A DNA stretch of 5,499 nucleotides from Betaproteobacteria bacterium (lineage in GTDB: Bacteria; Pseudomonadota; Gammaproteobacteria; Burkholderiales; Burkholderiaceae_C): contig RFNL01000431.1 of NCBI GenBank assembly GCA_009927195.1, forward strand, positions 1 to 5,499. The letters are read 5' to 3'. Of this stretch, positions 1-5,499 are shown in pieces (positions within the stretch are counted from its first letter, which is position 1; each line of letters opens with the position of its first letter). The translations under genes and the position numbers were made by a program. The notes beneath the pieces are model-generated. The model searched no databases, was not told where the DNA came from, and saw only the letters and a program-made list of their open reading frames with translations.

Positions 1-1541
1 AAAGCCGACATCGCCGCCAAGGTGGTGCACGAAATCAGCTCCGCCTGCGCTTTCTCAACGACGTGGGCCTGACCTACTTGAGCCTGTCGCGCAGCGCCGA
101 CACCTTGTCCGGCGGTGAGTCGCAGCGCATTCGCCTGGCCTCTCAAATTGGCTCCGGGCTGACCGGCGTGATGTACGTGCTCGATGAGCCCAGCATTGGC
201 CTGCACCAGCGCGACAATGACCGCTTGATCGCCACCTTGAAACACTTGCGCGACCTGGGCAACAGCGTGCTGGTGGTCGAACACGACGAAGACATGATCC
301 GCGCCGCCGACCATTGCGTGGACATGGGCCCGGGCGCAGGCGTGCACGGGGGCCGCGTCACCGCCCAAGGCACACCCGTGCAAATCCAGGCCAACCCCGA
401 CTCGCTGACCGGGCGCTACCTGTCGCGCCAATTGCGCATCGCCGTGCCCAGCCAGCGCCGCCCCTTTGTGCGCGAAAAGCGCGCCCCCAATGCCTTCCAT
501 GCGCGCCTGGATGCGCCAGATACCGAGCCCACGCCAGTGCTGTCAGTGCTCGGCGCTCGGGCGCACAACTTGCAGCAGGTGTCGGTGGACATCCCAGTGG
601 GCTTGCTCACCTGTGTGACCGGTGTATCAGGCTCGGGCAAATCCACCTTGATCAACGACACCTTGTATGCCGCCGCTGCGCACAGCATCCACCGCGCCCA
701 CCTGGAGGCGGCCGCGCACGATGACATCCGTGGTTTGGAATTGTTTGACAAGGTGATCAATGTCGACCAGTCACCGATTGGCCGCACACCGCGCTCCAAC
801 CCGGCGACCTACACCGGTTTGTTCACCCCCATTCGTGAATTGATGGCCGAAATCCCCATGGCCCGCGAGCGCGGCTATGGGCCCGGCCGCTTCTCCTTCA
901 ATGTGGCAGCGGCCCAAGGCGGTGGTCGCTGCGAAGCCTGCCAAGGCGATGGGGTGGTCAAGGTAGAGATGCACTTTTTACCCGATGTGTATGTGCCCTG
1001 CGATGTCTGCCACGGCGAACGCTACAACCGCGAAACCTTGCAAGTGCCCTACAAGGGCAAGAACATCGCGCAAATTTTGGGCCTCACAGTGGAGGACGCG
1101 CTGGCATTTTTTGCGGCTGTGCCCAACATCACCCGCAAGCTGCAAACCCTGATGGACGTGGGCTTGTCCTACCTCAAGCTCGGCCAGTCGGCCACCACCT
1201 TGTCGGGCGGCGAAGCCCAGCGGGTCAAGCTCGCGCTGGAGTTGTCGCGGCGCGACACCGGCCGCACGCTCTACATCCTGGACGAGCCCACCACGGGCTT
1301 GCACTTTGCCGACATCGCCCTGTTGCTGCAGGTGCTGCACCAACTGCGCGATGCGGGCAACACCGTGATCATCATCGAACACAACCTGGATGTGATCAAG
1401 ACCGCCGACTGGATCATCGACATGGGCCCTGAAGGCGGCGATGGCGGAGGCCAGGTGGTGGCCGTGGGCACACCGGAAGAGGTGGCCGCCCACCCCAGCA
1501 GCCATACCGGCCGCTATCTGGCGCGTTACCTGTCGCCTTGA
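1..1541 (+). CDS. uvrA: UvrA, excinuclease ABC subunit A (C-terminal half, 5' end outside window, apparent frame break near 41-45)
   Basis: UvrA is the cytoplasmic ATPase that dimerises, finds bulky DNA lesions and loads UvrB in nucleotide excision repair. The window holds roughly the last 500 of about 940 residues. Numbering from GTG 63, there is a first ABC signature LSGGE (15-19) with Walker B ending LDE (D41). A second ABC module follows, with Walker A GVSGSGKST (187-195), a zinc finger of two CxxC pairs (C290/C293 and C313/C316, bases 930-1010), signature LSGGE (380-384), Walker B LDE (D407) and an EHN switch histidine. GTG 63 is an internal codon, not the true start. Bases 1-42 read as UvrA (KADIAAKVVHEISS) in frame 1, while the rest, starting RFLNDVGLTYL, is in frame 3. 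One C therefore appears to be missing around 41-45. All catalytic motifs downstream are intact. Identification is near certain; whether the gene is really broken is open. Confidence 0.95.
   Translation, partial: SRHRRQGGARNQLRLRFLNDVGLTYLSLSRSADTLSGGESQRIRLASQIGSGLTGVMYVLDEPSIGLHQRDNDRLIATLKHLRDLGNSVLVVEHDEDMIRAADHCVDMGPGAGVHGGRVTAQGTPVQIQANPDSLTGRYLSRQLRIAVPSQRRPFVREKRAPNAFHARLDAPDTEPTPVLSVLGARAHNLQQVSVDIPVGLLTCVTGVSGSGKSTLINDTLYAAAAHSIHRAHLEAAAHDDIRGLELFDKVINVDQSPIGRTPRSNPATYTGLFTPIRELMAEIPMARERGYGPGRFSFNVAAAQGGGRCEACQGDGVVKVEMHFLPDVYVPCDVCHGERYNRETLQVPYKGKNIAQILGLTVEDALAFFAAVPNITRKLQTLMDVGLSYLKLGQSATTLSGGEAQRVKLALELSRRDTGRTLYILDEPTTGLHFADIALLLQVLHQLRDAGNTVIIIEHNLDVIKTADWIIDMGPEGGDGGGQVVAVGTPEEVAAHPSSHTGRYLARYLSP
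39..47 (+). other. Apparent 1-base deletion (frameshift) in uvrA
   Basis: Frame 1 gives the expected UvrA residues up to Ser-Ser at bases 37-42, then loses similarity and reaches a TGA at 70-72. Frame 3 resumes the expected sequence (Leu-Arg-Phe-Leu-Asn-Asp-Val-Gly) at base 45. Adding one C to the short C run at 41-45 (TCC GCC to TCC CGC C) joins the two frames with the expected Arg-Leu. The two sides fit with no other change, so the break is either a sequencing or assembly error or a very recent mutation. Confidence 0.8.
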
Positions 1542-1552
1542 GCGCTCAAGGC
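1535..1552. terminator. 18-bp perfect palindrome spanning both convergent stop codons; possible bidirectional terminator
   Basis: GCCTTGAGCGCTCAAGGC reads the same on both strands. It contains the TGA of uvrA (1539-1541) and, on the other strand, the TGA of the barrel protein gene (1546-1548); each strand reads CCT TGA. As RNA it could form a 7-bp stem with a GCGC loop in either direction. No T run follows on either side, so it is not a classic intrinsic terminator. Termination is inferred only from the hairpin and its place between convergent genes. Confidence 0.4.
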
Positions 1553-2370
1553 AATAACCACTGCGCGCCCACTTGCCAGCGCCGACTCAAGGGCTCGGTA
1601 CCGAGGTAACTGCGGGTGGCGGTGGTGAAAGGCACCGTGTCCGAGTCGCCCAGCCAGGTCCAGCGCACAAAGGGCGACCAAGCACCGGCCCTCAGGCCTT
1701 GGCGATGCTCGCTGCGAAATTGCAGGTAAAGCCCCTTGTCCTGGCGGTTGGTGACATCGGGATACGCCGATGAAACTTGCGACAACAACGAGGTGTGTTG
1801 GCCAGAGAGCAACAGACCGGTTTCGGCGCTCCATGCCGAGGCCCAAGCGCCAGGGGCCAAATTCTCGCGCCAACGCAGTGGCGCCCAAAATTGAACGGCT
1901 TTGCGCAAATACCCTCCCGCGCCGGTGGTGGTGGTGCCGTCCAAGTTGTTCCACAAGGTGTGCAGGGCCAAGCCGTAACTCAGGCCCAGCGCGCCGCCAT
2001 CGGTCATCTGGCCCGCAGGCGCATACAGGGCACGGGTGCGGGTTTCCCAATTGGGGATGTTGGTCAATCGGCCCGTGGCCAAGCTTTCATAGTCTTGTCG
2101 CCCATACAGCACATCGGCTTCCAGCGTCCACTTCGGGCTGATGCGGCGATCGCTCAGGCGCAGATGCAGACCCATCTCCGGACCTTGCAAACGCATCAGG
2201 CCTTCGGTGTAGCTGTTGAGCCCGGCACTGGTCGCCCATTGCCAGCGCATACCATCGGCAAGCGCTGGCGACTGAGGGTTATCGTTGGCCGAGGCTGGGC
2301 TCTGAGCCCCGGCCACGGCGCACCCAGCCCCCAAGGCCAGTTCAGCGCACAAGCGCAGCCCCTGGTCCAT
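1546..2370 (-). CDS. Predicted outer-membrane beta-barrel protein of unknown function
   Basis: I do not recognise a named family for this 274-residue protein. The N-terminus (residues 5-22, Leu/Ala/Gly/Val-rich, then Ala-Gly-Ala-Gln) resembles a signal peptide, though a weak one: only Arg6 is positive and Glu10 interrupts the hydrophobic run. From residue 40 on there are repeated short stretches with alternating polar and hydrophobic or aromatic residues (such as MRWQWATSAGL, GLHLRLSD, WTLEADVLYG, LYLQFRSEH), separated by Asp/Gly/Asn/Thr-rich turns. This suggests perhaps 8-12 barrel strands. The last residues (RRWQVGAQWLLP) look like a closing strand but lack the usual C-terminal Phe. The ATG at 2370 was chosen because it lies 7 bases after the pyrF stop; the frame stays open upstream only through pyrF. 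No clear Shine-Dalgarno is seen, so translation may be coupled to pyrF. It is the last gene of the cluster and converges on uvrA. Confidence 0.75.
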   Translation of the reverse strand: MDQGLRLCAELALGAGCAVAGAQSPASANDNPQSPALADGMRWQWATSAGLNSYTEGLMRLQGPEMGLHLRLSDRRISPKWTLEADVLYGRQDYESLATGRLTNIPNWETRTRALYAPAGQMTDGGALGLSYGLALHTLWNNLDGTTTTGAGGYLRKAVQFWAPLRWRENLAPGAWASAWSAETGLLLSGQHTSLLSQVSSAYPDVTNRQDKGLYLQFRSEHRQGLRAGAWSPFVRWTWLGDSDTVPFTTATRSYLGTEPLSRRWQVGAQWLLP

Positions 2371-2377
2371 CCATGTC

Positions 2378-3223
2378 TCAAGGCTGCGCACGGGCGGCCT
2401 CCAGCACAGCGCGGGTTTGCAAGGCCTCGCGGCGGGCCGCTTGGGAGAAATCGTCACCGTGACTCGCATACAAAATAGACCTTGAAGCGTTGACAATGAT
2501 GGGACCGCTGGTGCGGCCCTGTTGTTGGCGATAGCCCGCGCGCACAGTGGCCAGGGCGTCACCACCTTGGGCACCCACGCCCGGAATGAGCAAAGGCAGT
2601 GCCGGGGCCAGGGCGCGCACCCGCTCGATATCGGCCGGATAAGTGGCACCCACCACCAAGCCCAGCTGGCCGTTGACATTCCAAGGCCCTTGGGCCAGTT
2701 GCGCCACATGCTCGTACAACAAAGGCTGGCCAGGCACGCTGGCCAAGCGTTGGTTTTGCAAATCGTCCCCCCCGGGGTTGGAGGTGCGGCACAGCAAAAA
2801 AGCACCCTTGCCCGCGTGGGCCAAATACGGCTGAACCGAGTCAAACCCCATGAAGGGCGATAGCGTGACCGCATCGGCGCCGTAGCGTTCAAAGGCCTCA
2901 ATGGCGTATTGCTCAGCGGTGCTGCCAATATCGCCGCGCTTGGCATCCAAAATGATTGGCACCCTTGGGGCCTGAGCCCGCATGTGGGCCATCAATCGCT
3001 CGAGTTGGGCCTCGGCGCGGTGGGCGGCAAAGTAGGCGATTTGGGGTTTGAAGGCGATCACCAGGTCGGCCGTGGCATCGACGATGCGGGCGCAAAAATC
3101 AAAAATCCGCTCAGGTTGACCACGCCAAGCCAAAGGCAGCTTGGCCGGGTCGGGGTCCAAGCCCACACACAGCAGCGATTGGTGGGCCCGCTCAGCCGCG
3201 TGCAATTTGTCAATAAAGGTCAT
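2378..3223 (-). CDS. pyrF: Orotidine-5'-phosphate decarboxylase, type 2 (PyrF)
   Basis: The enzyme decarboxylates orotidine 5'-monophosphate to UMP, the last step of de novo pyrimidine synthesis, in the cytosol. The 281-residue product has the expected motifs: GLDPDP (21-26), FKPQIAYF (58-65), the catalytic Asp-Lys-x-x-x-Asp motif LDAKRGDIGS (92-101, with D93, K95 and D98), SPFMGFDS (122-129), IPGVGAQGGD (213-222) for phosphate binding, and NASRSI (245-250). The length and the DAKRGDIGS form fit the longer type-2 PyrF family found in many betaproteobacteria and actinobacteria, not the roughly 240-residue E. coli type. The ATG at 3223 gives the usual MTFIDKL start. Only AATGCCTGC separates it from the upstream 27-codon ORF and no good Shine-Dalgarno is visible, so coupled translation is plausible. 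Seven bases separate its stop from the barrel gene's ATG. Confidence 0.96.
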   Translation of the reverse strand: MTFIDKLHAAERAHQSLLCVGLDPDPAKLPLAWRGQPERIFDFCARIVDATADLVIAFKPQIAYFAAHRAEAQLERLMAHMRAQAPRVPIILDAKRGDIGSTAEQYAIEAFERYGADAVTLSPFMGFDSVQPYLAHAGKGAFLLCRTSNPGGDDLQNQRLASVPGQPLLYEHVAQLAQGPWNVNGQLGLVVGATYPADIERVRALAPALPLLIPGVGAQGGDALATVRAGYRQQQGRTSGPIIVNASRSILYASHGDDFSQAARREALQTRAVLEAARAQP

Positions 3224-3232
3224 GCAGGCATT

Positions 3233-3316
3233 CTAATGAGCGGCCTGTGGCAGTCCCTGCTGCAACTGGCCTTCCATGGGCCGATTCTGGGGCGGGCCGG
3301 CAAAAGCAGGTTTCAT
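3233..3316 (-). CDS. 27-codon ORF coupled to the amidase stop, between amidase and pyrF
   Basis: This short reading frame would encode 27 residues beginning MKPAFAGPPQNRPMEG and ending LPQAAH. It is rich in Pro, Gln and Gly, with no membrane segment. Its ATG overlaps the amidase TGA in an ATGA arrangement. An AGGA lies 6 bases before the ATG (3326-3323), a better ribosome site than pyrF itself has. It stops with TAG 9 bases before the pyrF ATG. It could be a real small protein, a leader peptide feeding ribosomes to pyrF, or a chance frame in an 89-base gap. I recognise no family. The overlap and ribosome site are seen; function and expression are not. Confidence 0.4.
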   Translation of the reverse strand: MKPAFAGPPQNRPMEGQLQQGLPQAAH

Positions 3317-4662
3317 GGGTAGTCCTGTGCAGGGGCTGGGGCCCATGCATCCAAACCCAGGGCGCAAGCCTTGGCCAGCAATGCGCGGTCTTGCCCGGGT
3401 GCGGCCATCAATTGGGCAGAGGCGGGCAGTCCGCCGGTGGACAAGGCAAAGGCCAGGGCGGGTGCGCCCCAGACATTGGCCAAGGCGGTGAAGTCGGCCT
3501 GGTTCACCGGCACAGGCGCATCATGGTGAAACGCGGTTTGCGGTGTGGTGGGCAACAGCACGGCATCGACCTGGGCAAACACCTGTGCGGCGGCTCGCTG
3601 CAATGGTTCAAGTTGGCTTTGCGCTTGTGCCAGCTTGGCCGCCCCGGCACGCGCGGGGTAGCGCAGCATGCGGGCAAAGCCTTCACTCAAACCGGGCAAG
3701 TCCACGCCCAGTCGGCCGAGCCAGTAATCGGCGGCATCGCGCTCGCTCAGCAACAAACCAGCTTGGCGCACCGAGGTGGGTTGCCAAAGCGGCACATCGA
3801 TGTCCACCCATTGCACACCGGCCTGGCCCAGTTTGGCACACAGGGCCGCATAGGCATGGGCCACGGCGGGCTCGAGCAACACGCCAGCGGCTTGGGCCAA
3901 ACGACCGATGCGCAGGGGCGCCGTGCTGGCCACGGTGGCTGGCTCTGCCCAACCGCTTTGCCACAAGGCTGGGGCCAGGGCCTGGGCATCTGCGACCGAT
4001 GCCGTGAGCCAACCGACGGTGTCGAGCATGTGGCACAGCGGCACCACCCCTTGCATGGACACCGCCCCAGCGCTGGGCTTGTATCCGGTGACTCCGCAAT
4101 AAGACGCGGGCACCCGCACCGAGCCCATGGTGTCGGTGCCAATCGCGGCGGCACACAAGCGCGCGCGCACCGCAGCCCCACTGCCACCGCTGGATCCACC
4201 GGGTGTGAAGCCCAATTGCCAAGGGTTGTGGCAATCGCCATAGGTCGGGTTGCGGTTGGTCGCGCCCAATGCGCCCTCGTGCATATTGAGCTTGCCCAAA
4301 ATCACCATGCCCAAGCCACGCAGGCGCTGCACCAGCGGCGCGTCTTGGGTGGGTCGGCGTTCGCGGTAGGCCGCAGTGCCCGCACTGCAGGGCCAGCCTT
4401 GCACGTCCACGTTGTCTTTGATGGCGATCGGCACACCGTCCCAGGGGCTGAGCGCTTGGCCGCTGGCCCAACGTTGCAGGCTGGCACGGGCCATGGCGCG
4501 GCTGCGCTCAGGGTCCAGCCACAGATAGCAGCCCAGCACAGTGTTGTATCGATCGATCCGCGCCAAGTAATGCTCGCATGCGGCCACGGGGTCCCAGCGG
4601 CCAGCAGCAAAGCCGTGCATCCAGTCCAGCACAGGTGAGGGGCTCTGATCCATGGTTTGCAT
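3313..4662 (-). CDS. Amidase-signature family hydrolase
   Basis: The product hydrolyses or transfers an amide group of unknown substrate and is likely cytosolic. Numbering from ATG 4662 (449 residues), the Ser-cisSer-Lys triad is visible. Lys82 lies in GVPIAIKDNVD, the cis-Ser157 in the Gly-Ser-rich loop TPGGSSGGSGAA, and the nucleophile Ser181 in GTDTMGSVRVPAS. The 24-residue spacing between the two serines matches fatty-acid amide hydrolase (217 to 241). One oddity is that the usual Asp-Thr-Gly-Gly-Ser reads Asp-Thr-Met-Gly-Ser. No gatB or gatC is present, so a tRNA amidotransferase subunit is not supported; the family also covers AtzE-like, biuret or allophanate, and general amidases. ATG 4662 has GAAAG 8 bases upstream; TTG 4677 and ATG 4653 are alternatives. 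It is the first intact gene of the cluster, upstream of the short ORF and pyrF. Confidence 0.88.
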   Translation of the reverse strand: MQTMDQSPSPVLDWMHGFAAGRWDPVAACEHYLARIDRYNTVLGCYLWLDPERSRAMARASLQRWASGQALSPWDGVPIAIKDNVDVQGWPCSAGTAAYRERRPTQDAPLVQRLRGLGMVILGKLNMHEGALGATNRNPTYGDCHNPWQLGFTPGGSSGGSGAAVRARLCAAAIGTDTMGSVRVPASYCGVTGYKPSAGAVSMQGVVPLCHMLDTVGWLTASVADAQALAPALWQSGWAEPATVASTAPLRIGRLAQAAGVLLEPAVAHAYAALCAKLGQAGVQWVDIDVPLWQPTSVRQAGLLLSERDAADYWLGRLGVDLPGLSEGFARMLRYPARAGAAKLAQAQSQLEPLQRAAAQVFAQVDAVLLPTTPQTAFHHDAPVPVNQADFTALANVWGAPALAFALSTGGLPASAQLMAAPGQDRALLAKACALGLDAWAPAPAQDYP

Positions 4663-4665
4663 GTT

Positions 4666-4674
4666 GTCTGCTTT
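4666..4674 (-). promoter_or_regulatory. Likely ribosome binding site of the amidase (start-deciding)
   Basis: On the minus strand GAAAG sits about 8 bases before ATG 4662 and overlaps the TGA of the upstream orphan tail. It favours ATG 4662 over the TTG at 4677, which would lie inside that upstream tail, and over ATG 4653, which is 9 bases further in. Confidence 0.35.
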
Positions 4675-4805
4675 CAAAGTCTCAACGCCTGTCGATCAAA
4701 CGCAATGGCTTTAGCCGGCTCAATGCCCGTGAGGTCGTTGACCGCGCCGGTCTGGGCCAGCACCACGGCCGATGCCACACCCCATGGTGCTGGCGACAGG
4801 TTTTG
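4674..4805 (-). pseudogene. Orphan 43-codon C-terminal tail of a lost gene upstream of the amidase
   Basis: The minus strand is open for 43 codons before a TGA at 4676-4674, 11 bases ahead of the amidase ATG. This is the spacing expected for a preceding gene in the same operon. The residues look like genuine protein in composition (GVASAVVLAQTGAVNDLTGI, then EPAKAIAFDRQALRL), with no rare-codon clutter. No start codon and no domain precede it, and I do not recognise the family. At 4816-4811 there is an AGGAGA followed by TTG 4809, opening a different frame (MTKPVAST). This could be the other end of the same gene after an internal deletion. Interpretation as a gene relic is inference. Confidence 0.35.
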
Positions 4806-5039
4806 TCAATTCTCCTGCAAACCCCTTTGGTGGACACGCGCATCACCCATGCACGGTCATGAGGCCGTGACATGCGCCGCTCAGCCAACCTTTTGGCATT
4901 GACTTGGCCCTGCAATTCCTGAAGCGGTGCAAGCCATCGATGAGCAAGCCGGTGTGATTGAATGTCGGTGCGATTGGCTCGGTGCTGTGGCCCAGCAGCA
5001 AGACCCGCCAGCAGCAGATCACCTGAGCGCTGCGCTGGA
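4806..5039. other. Non-coding stretch without a coherent gene
   Basis: Both strands carry only short frames here, and none gives a recognisable domain. On the minus strand some residues (LAPLQELQGQVN around 4890-4930) could be the eroded effector-domain end of the regulator remnant to the right, but the match by eye is too weak to annotate. No hairpin followed by a T run, no tRNA-like fold and no repeats were seen. Confidence 0.5.
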
Positions 5040-5307
5040 CTTTCCGAGCCGGTCTCGCGCAGGATGAATTTTTTGCTCTTTCAGGGCCGCCAAAAGAATT
5101 TGGCTGGCCTTGCGCAAAGGGTGCGACAACGGTGCGATCACCACCAGGGGGTTGCGCATGAACACTTGGTCTTGCAACACCATGTCGGTGGGCGGGATGC
5201 TCGACACAGAAATGCCCGACCCAGCGGGGCACAAAGTGTTTGGCGGTACTGCCCACGGCCAAGCGCAAGCGCCCGCGCAGATTTACTTGTGTATTGATTT
5301 TACTTAG
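5040..5307 (-). pseudogene. Remnant of a LysR-type (CbbR/RbcR-like) transcriptional regulator
   Basis: Three pieces in three frames line up with the effector domain of CbbR-like LysR regulators. Piece one (5307-5194) reads LSKINTQVNLRGRLRLAVGS and continues STAKHFVPRWVGHFCVEHP, the end of the linker helix and first strand of the domain. Piece two (5195-5070) reads PPTDMVLQDQVFMRNPLVVI, then APLSHPLRKAS and LLAALKEQK. Piece three (5068 to about 5040) reads FILRETGSES. Between one and two, some 35-40 expected residues are missing and the frame changes. Between two and three, one extra A in a six-A run (5074-5069) shifts the frame. The helix-turn-helix domain is absent because the bicarbonate transporter gene begins at 5341. 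In intact relatives such a regulator often stands divergent from carbon-fixation or bicarbonate-uptake genes. The family call rests on motif recognition only. Confidence 0.7.
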
Positions 5308-5310
5308 CAT
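5282..5310 (+). promoter_or_regulatory. Weak candidate sigma-70 promoter for the bicarbonate transporter gene
   Basis: TTTACT (5282-5287) and TAGCAT (5305-5310) each match four of six positions of the -35 and -10 consensus, with a 17-base spacer in a locally AT-rich patch. Transcription would start near 5317, about 24 bases before ATG 5341. The elements lie inside the regulator remnant, so they may be coincidental. Confidence 0.2.
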
Positions 5311-5340
5311 GCCGCTGTATTCCACTTCAACCCATTTTTC

Positions 5341-5499
5341 ATGCAGATATTTTCAGATCCATCCATTTTGTTTTTCTTGCTCGGCATCTTGGCGGGCAGC
5401 GTCAAATCCAATTTGGAAATACCACCGCCGGTGGTGAAATTTCTGTCCTTGTACCTGCTGATGGCGGTGGGCTTGAAAGGTGGCTTTGCGCTCGACAAG
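5341..5499 (+). CDS. SbtA-like sodium-dependent bicarbonate transporter (N-terminal 53 codons, runs off window)
   Basis: The visible 53 residues start MQIFSDPSILFFLLGILAGS. They contain a first membrane segment (about 9-20), a short loop with KSNLEIP, and a second segment (about 31-50, VVKFLSLYLLMAVGLKGGFA). The order DPSILFF...LAG..KS.L.IP...KFLSLYLL.A.GLKGG matches the start of the SbtA family (PF05982), inner-membrane Na+-dependent bicarbonate importers. ATG 5341 is the only reasonable start: the frame is closed by TAG at 5305-5307 and no start codon lies between. No Shine-Dalgarno is seen in the pyrimidine-rich leader just before it. The gene faces away from the LysR remnant, the usual divergent regulator and transporter layout. 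Substrate is inferred from family, and the 3' part lies outside the window. Confidence 0.75.
   Translation, partial: MQIFSDPSILFFLLGILAGSVKSNLEIPPPVVKFLSLYLLMAVGLKGGFALDK

Noticed and set aside
978..1505. Minus-strand open frame opposite uvrA
   Set aside because: No recognisable domain and exactly antisense to conserved UvrA motifs.
1777..2478. Plus-strand open frame over the barrel gene and pyrF end
   Set aside because: It crosses two genes, its composition is repetitive Gln/Gly/Arg, and no start site is visible.
2371..2946. N-terminal extension of the barrel protein into pyrF
   Set aside because: The frame stays open by chance, but the added residues are a shadow of PyrF; the natural start is the ATG just after the pyrF stop with the signal-like segment.
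3247..4638. Long plus-strand open frame opposite the amidase
   Set aside because: Gly/His/Gln/Arg-rich low-information product with no motifs; a typical GC-rich antisense shadow of a well-supported amidase gene.
3313..4662. Calling the amidase GatA (tRNA amidotransferase subunit)
   Set aside because: No gatB or gatC nearby and no clear GatA-specific features; only the shared amidase signature is visible.
4843..5325. A single 160-residue minus-strand protein
   Set aside because: Only its first 40 or so residues resemble LysR; the rest is out of frame with the recognisable regulator pieces, so it is part of a pseudogene, not an intact gene.
5421..5435. 15-base inverted repeat ACCACCGCCGGTGGT
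   Set aside because: It lies inside the transporter coding sequence and is explained by its Pro-Pro-Pro-Val-Val codons; no reason to call a regulatory site.
5304..5498. Minus-strand open frame opposite the transporter start
   Set aside because: Antisense to the SbtA-like membrane segments, with no motif; it does not continue the missing LysR DNA-binding domain.

Overview
The window is GC-rich, densely coded DNA with the gene content and protein style of a betaproteobacterium, most likely Burkholderiales and probably Comamonadaceae-like (Limnohabitans, Rhodoferax or a relative). This placement is an inference from the appearance of UvrA, the type-2 PyrF and a CbbR-like LysR fragment; no search was run.

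Left part (1-1541, plus strand): the C-terminal half of uvrA, the damage-recognition ATPase of nucleotide excision repair. Its first 42 or so bases are in a different frame from the rest, as if one C were missing near 41-45.

Middle (1546-4662, minus strand): a compact cluster that looks like one operon, transcribed right to left. It runs from an amidase-signature hydrolase, through a 27-codon ORF whose ATG overlaps the amidase stop (ATGA), to pyrF (orotidine-5'-phosphate decarboxylase) and then a predicted outer-membrane beta-barrel protein of unknown function. Gaps are -2, 9 and 7 bases. The barrel gene converges on uvrA with only 4 bases between stop codons, and both stops lie inside a perfect 18-base palindrome.

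Right part (4663-5499): a decayed region. It holds an orphan 43-codon tail ending 11 bases before the amidase ATG, a stretch with no coherent gene, and a minus-strand remnant of a LysR-type (CbbR/RbcR-like) regulator. The remnant lacks its DNA-binding domain, carries an internal deletion and has an A-run frameshift. Directly against it, from 5341 to the window end on the plus strand, lies the start of an SbtA-like sodium-dependent bicarbonate transporter.

No RNA genes, CRISPR arrays or mobile elements were seen. The points most worth a second look are the wrecked regulator beside the bicarbonate transporter, the 27-codon coupled ORF ahead of pyrF, the palindrome holding both stop codons, and the uvrA frame break. 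I found no convincing new multi-gene system here.
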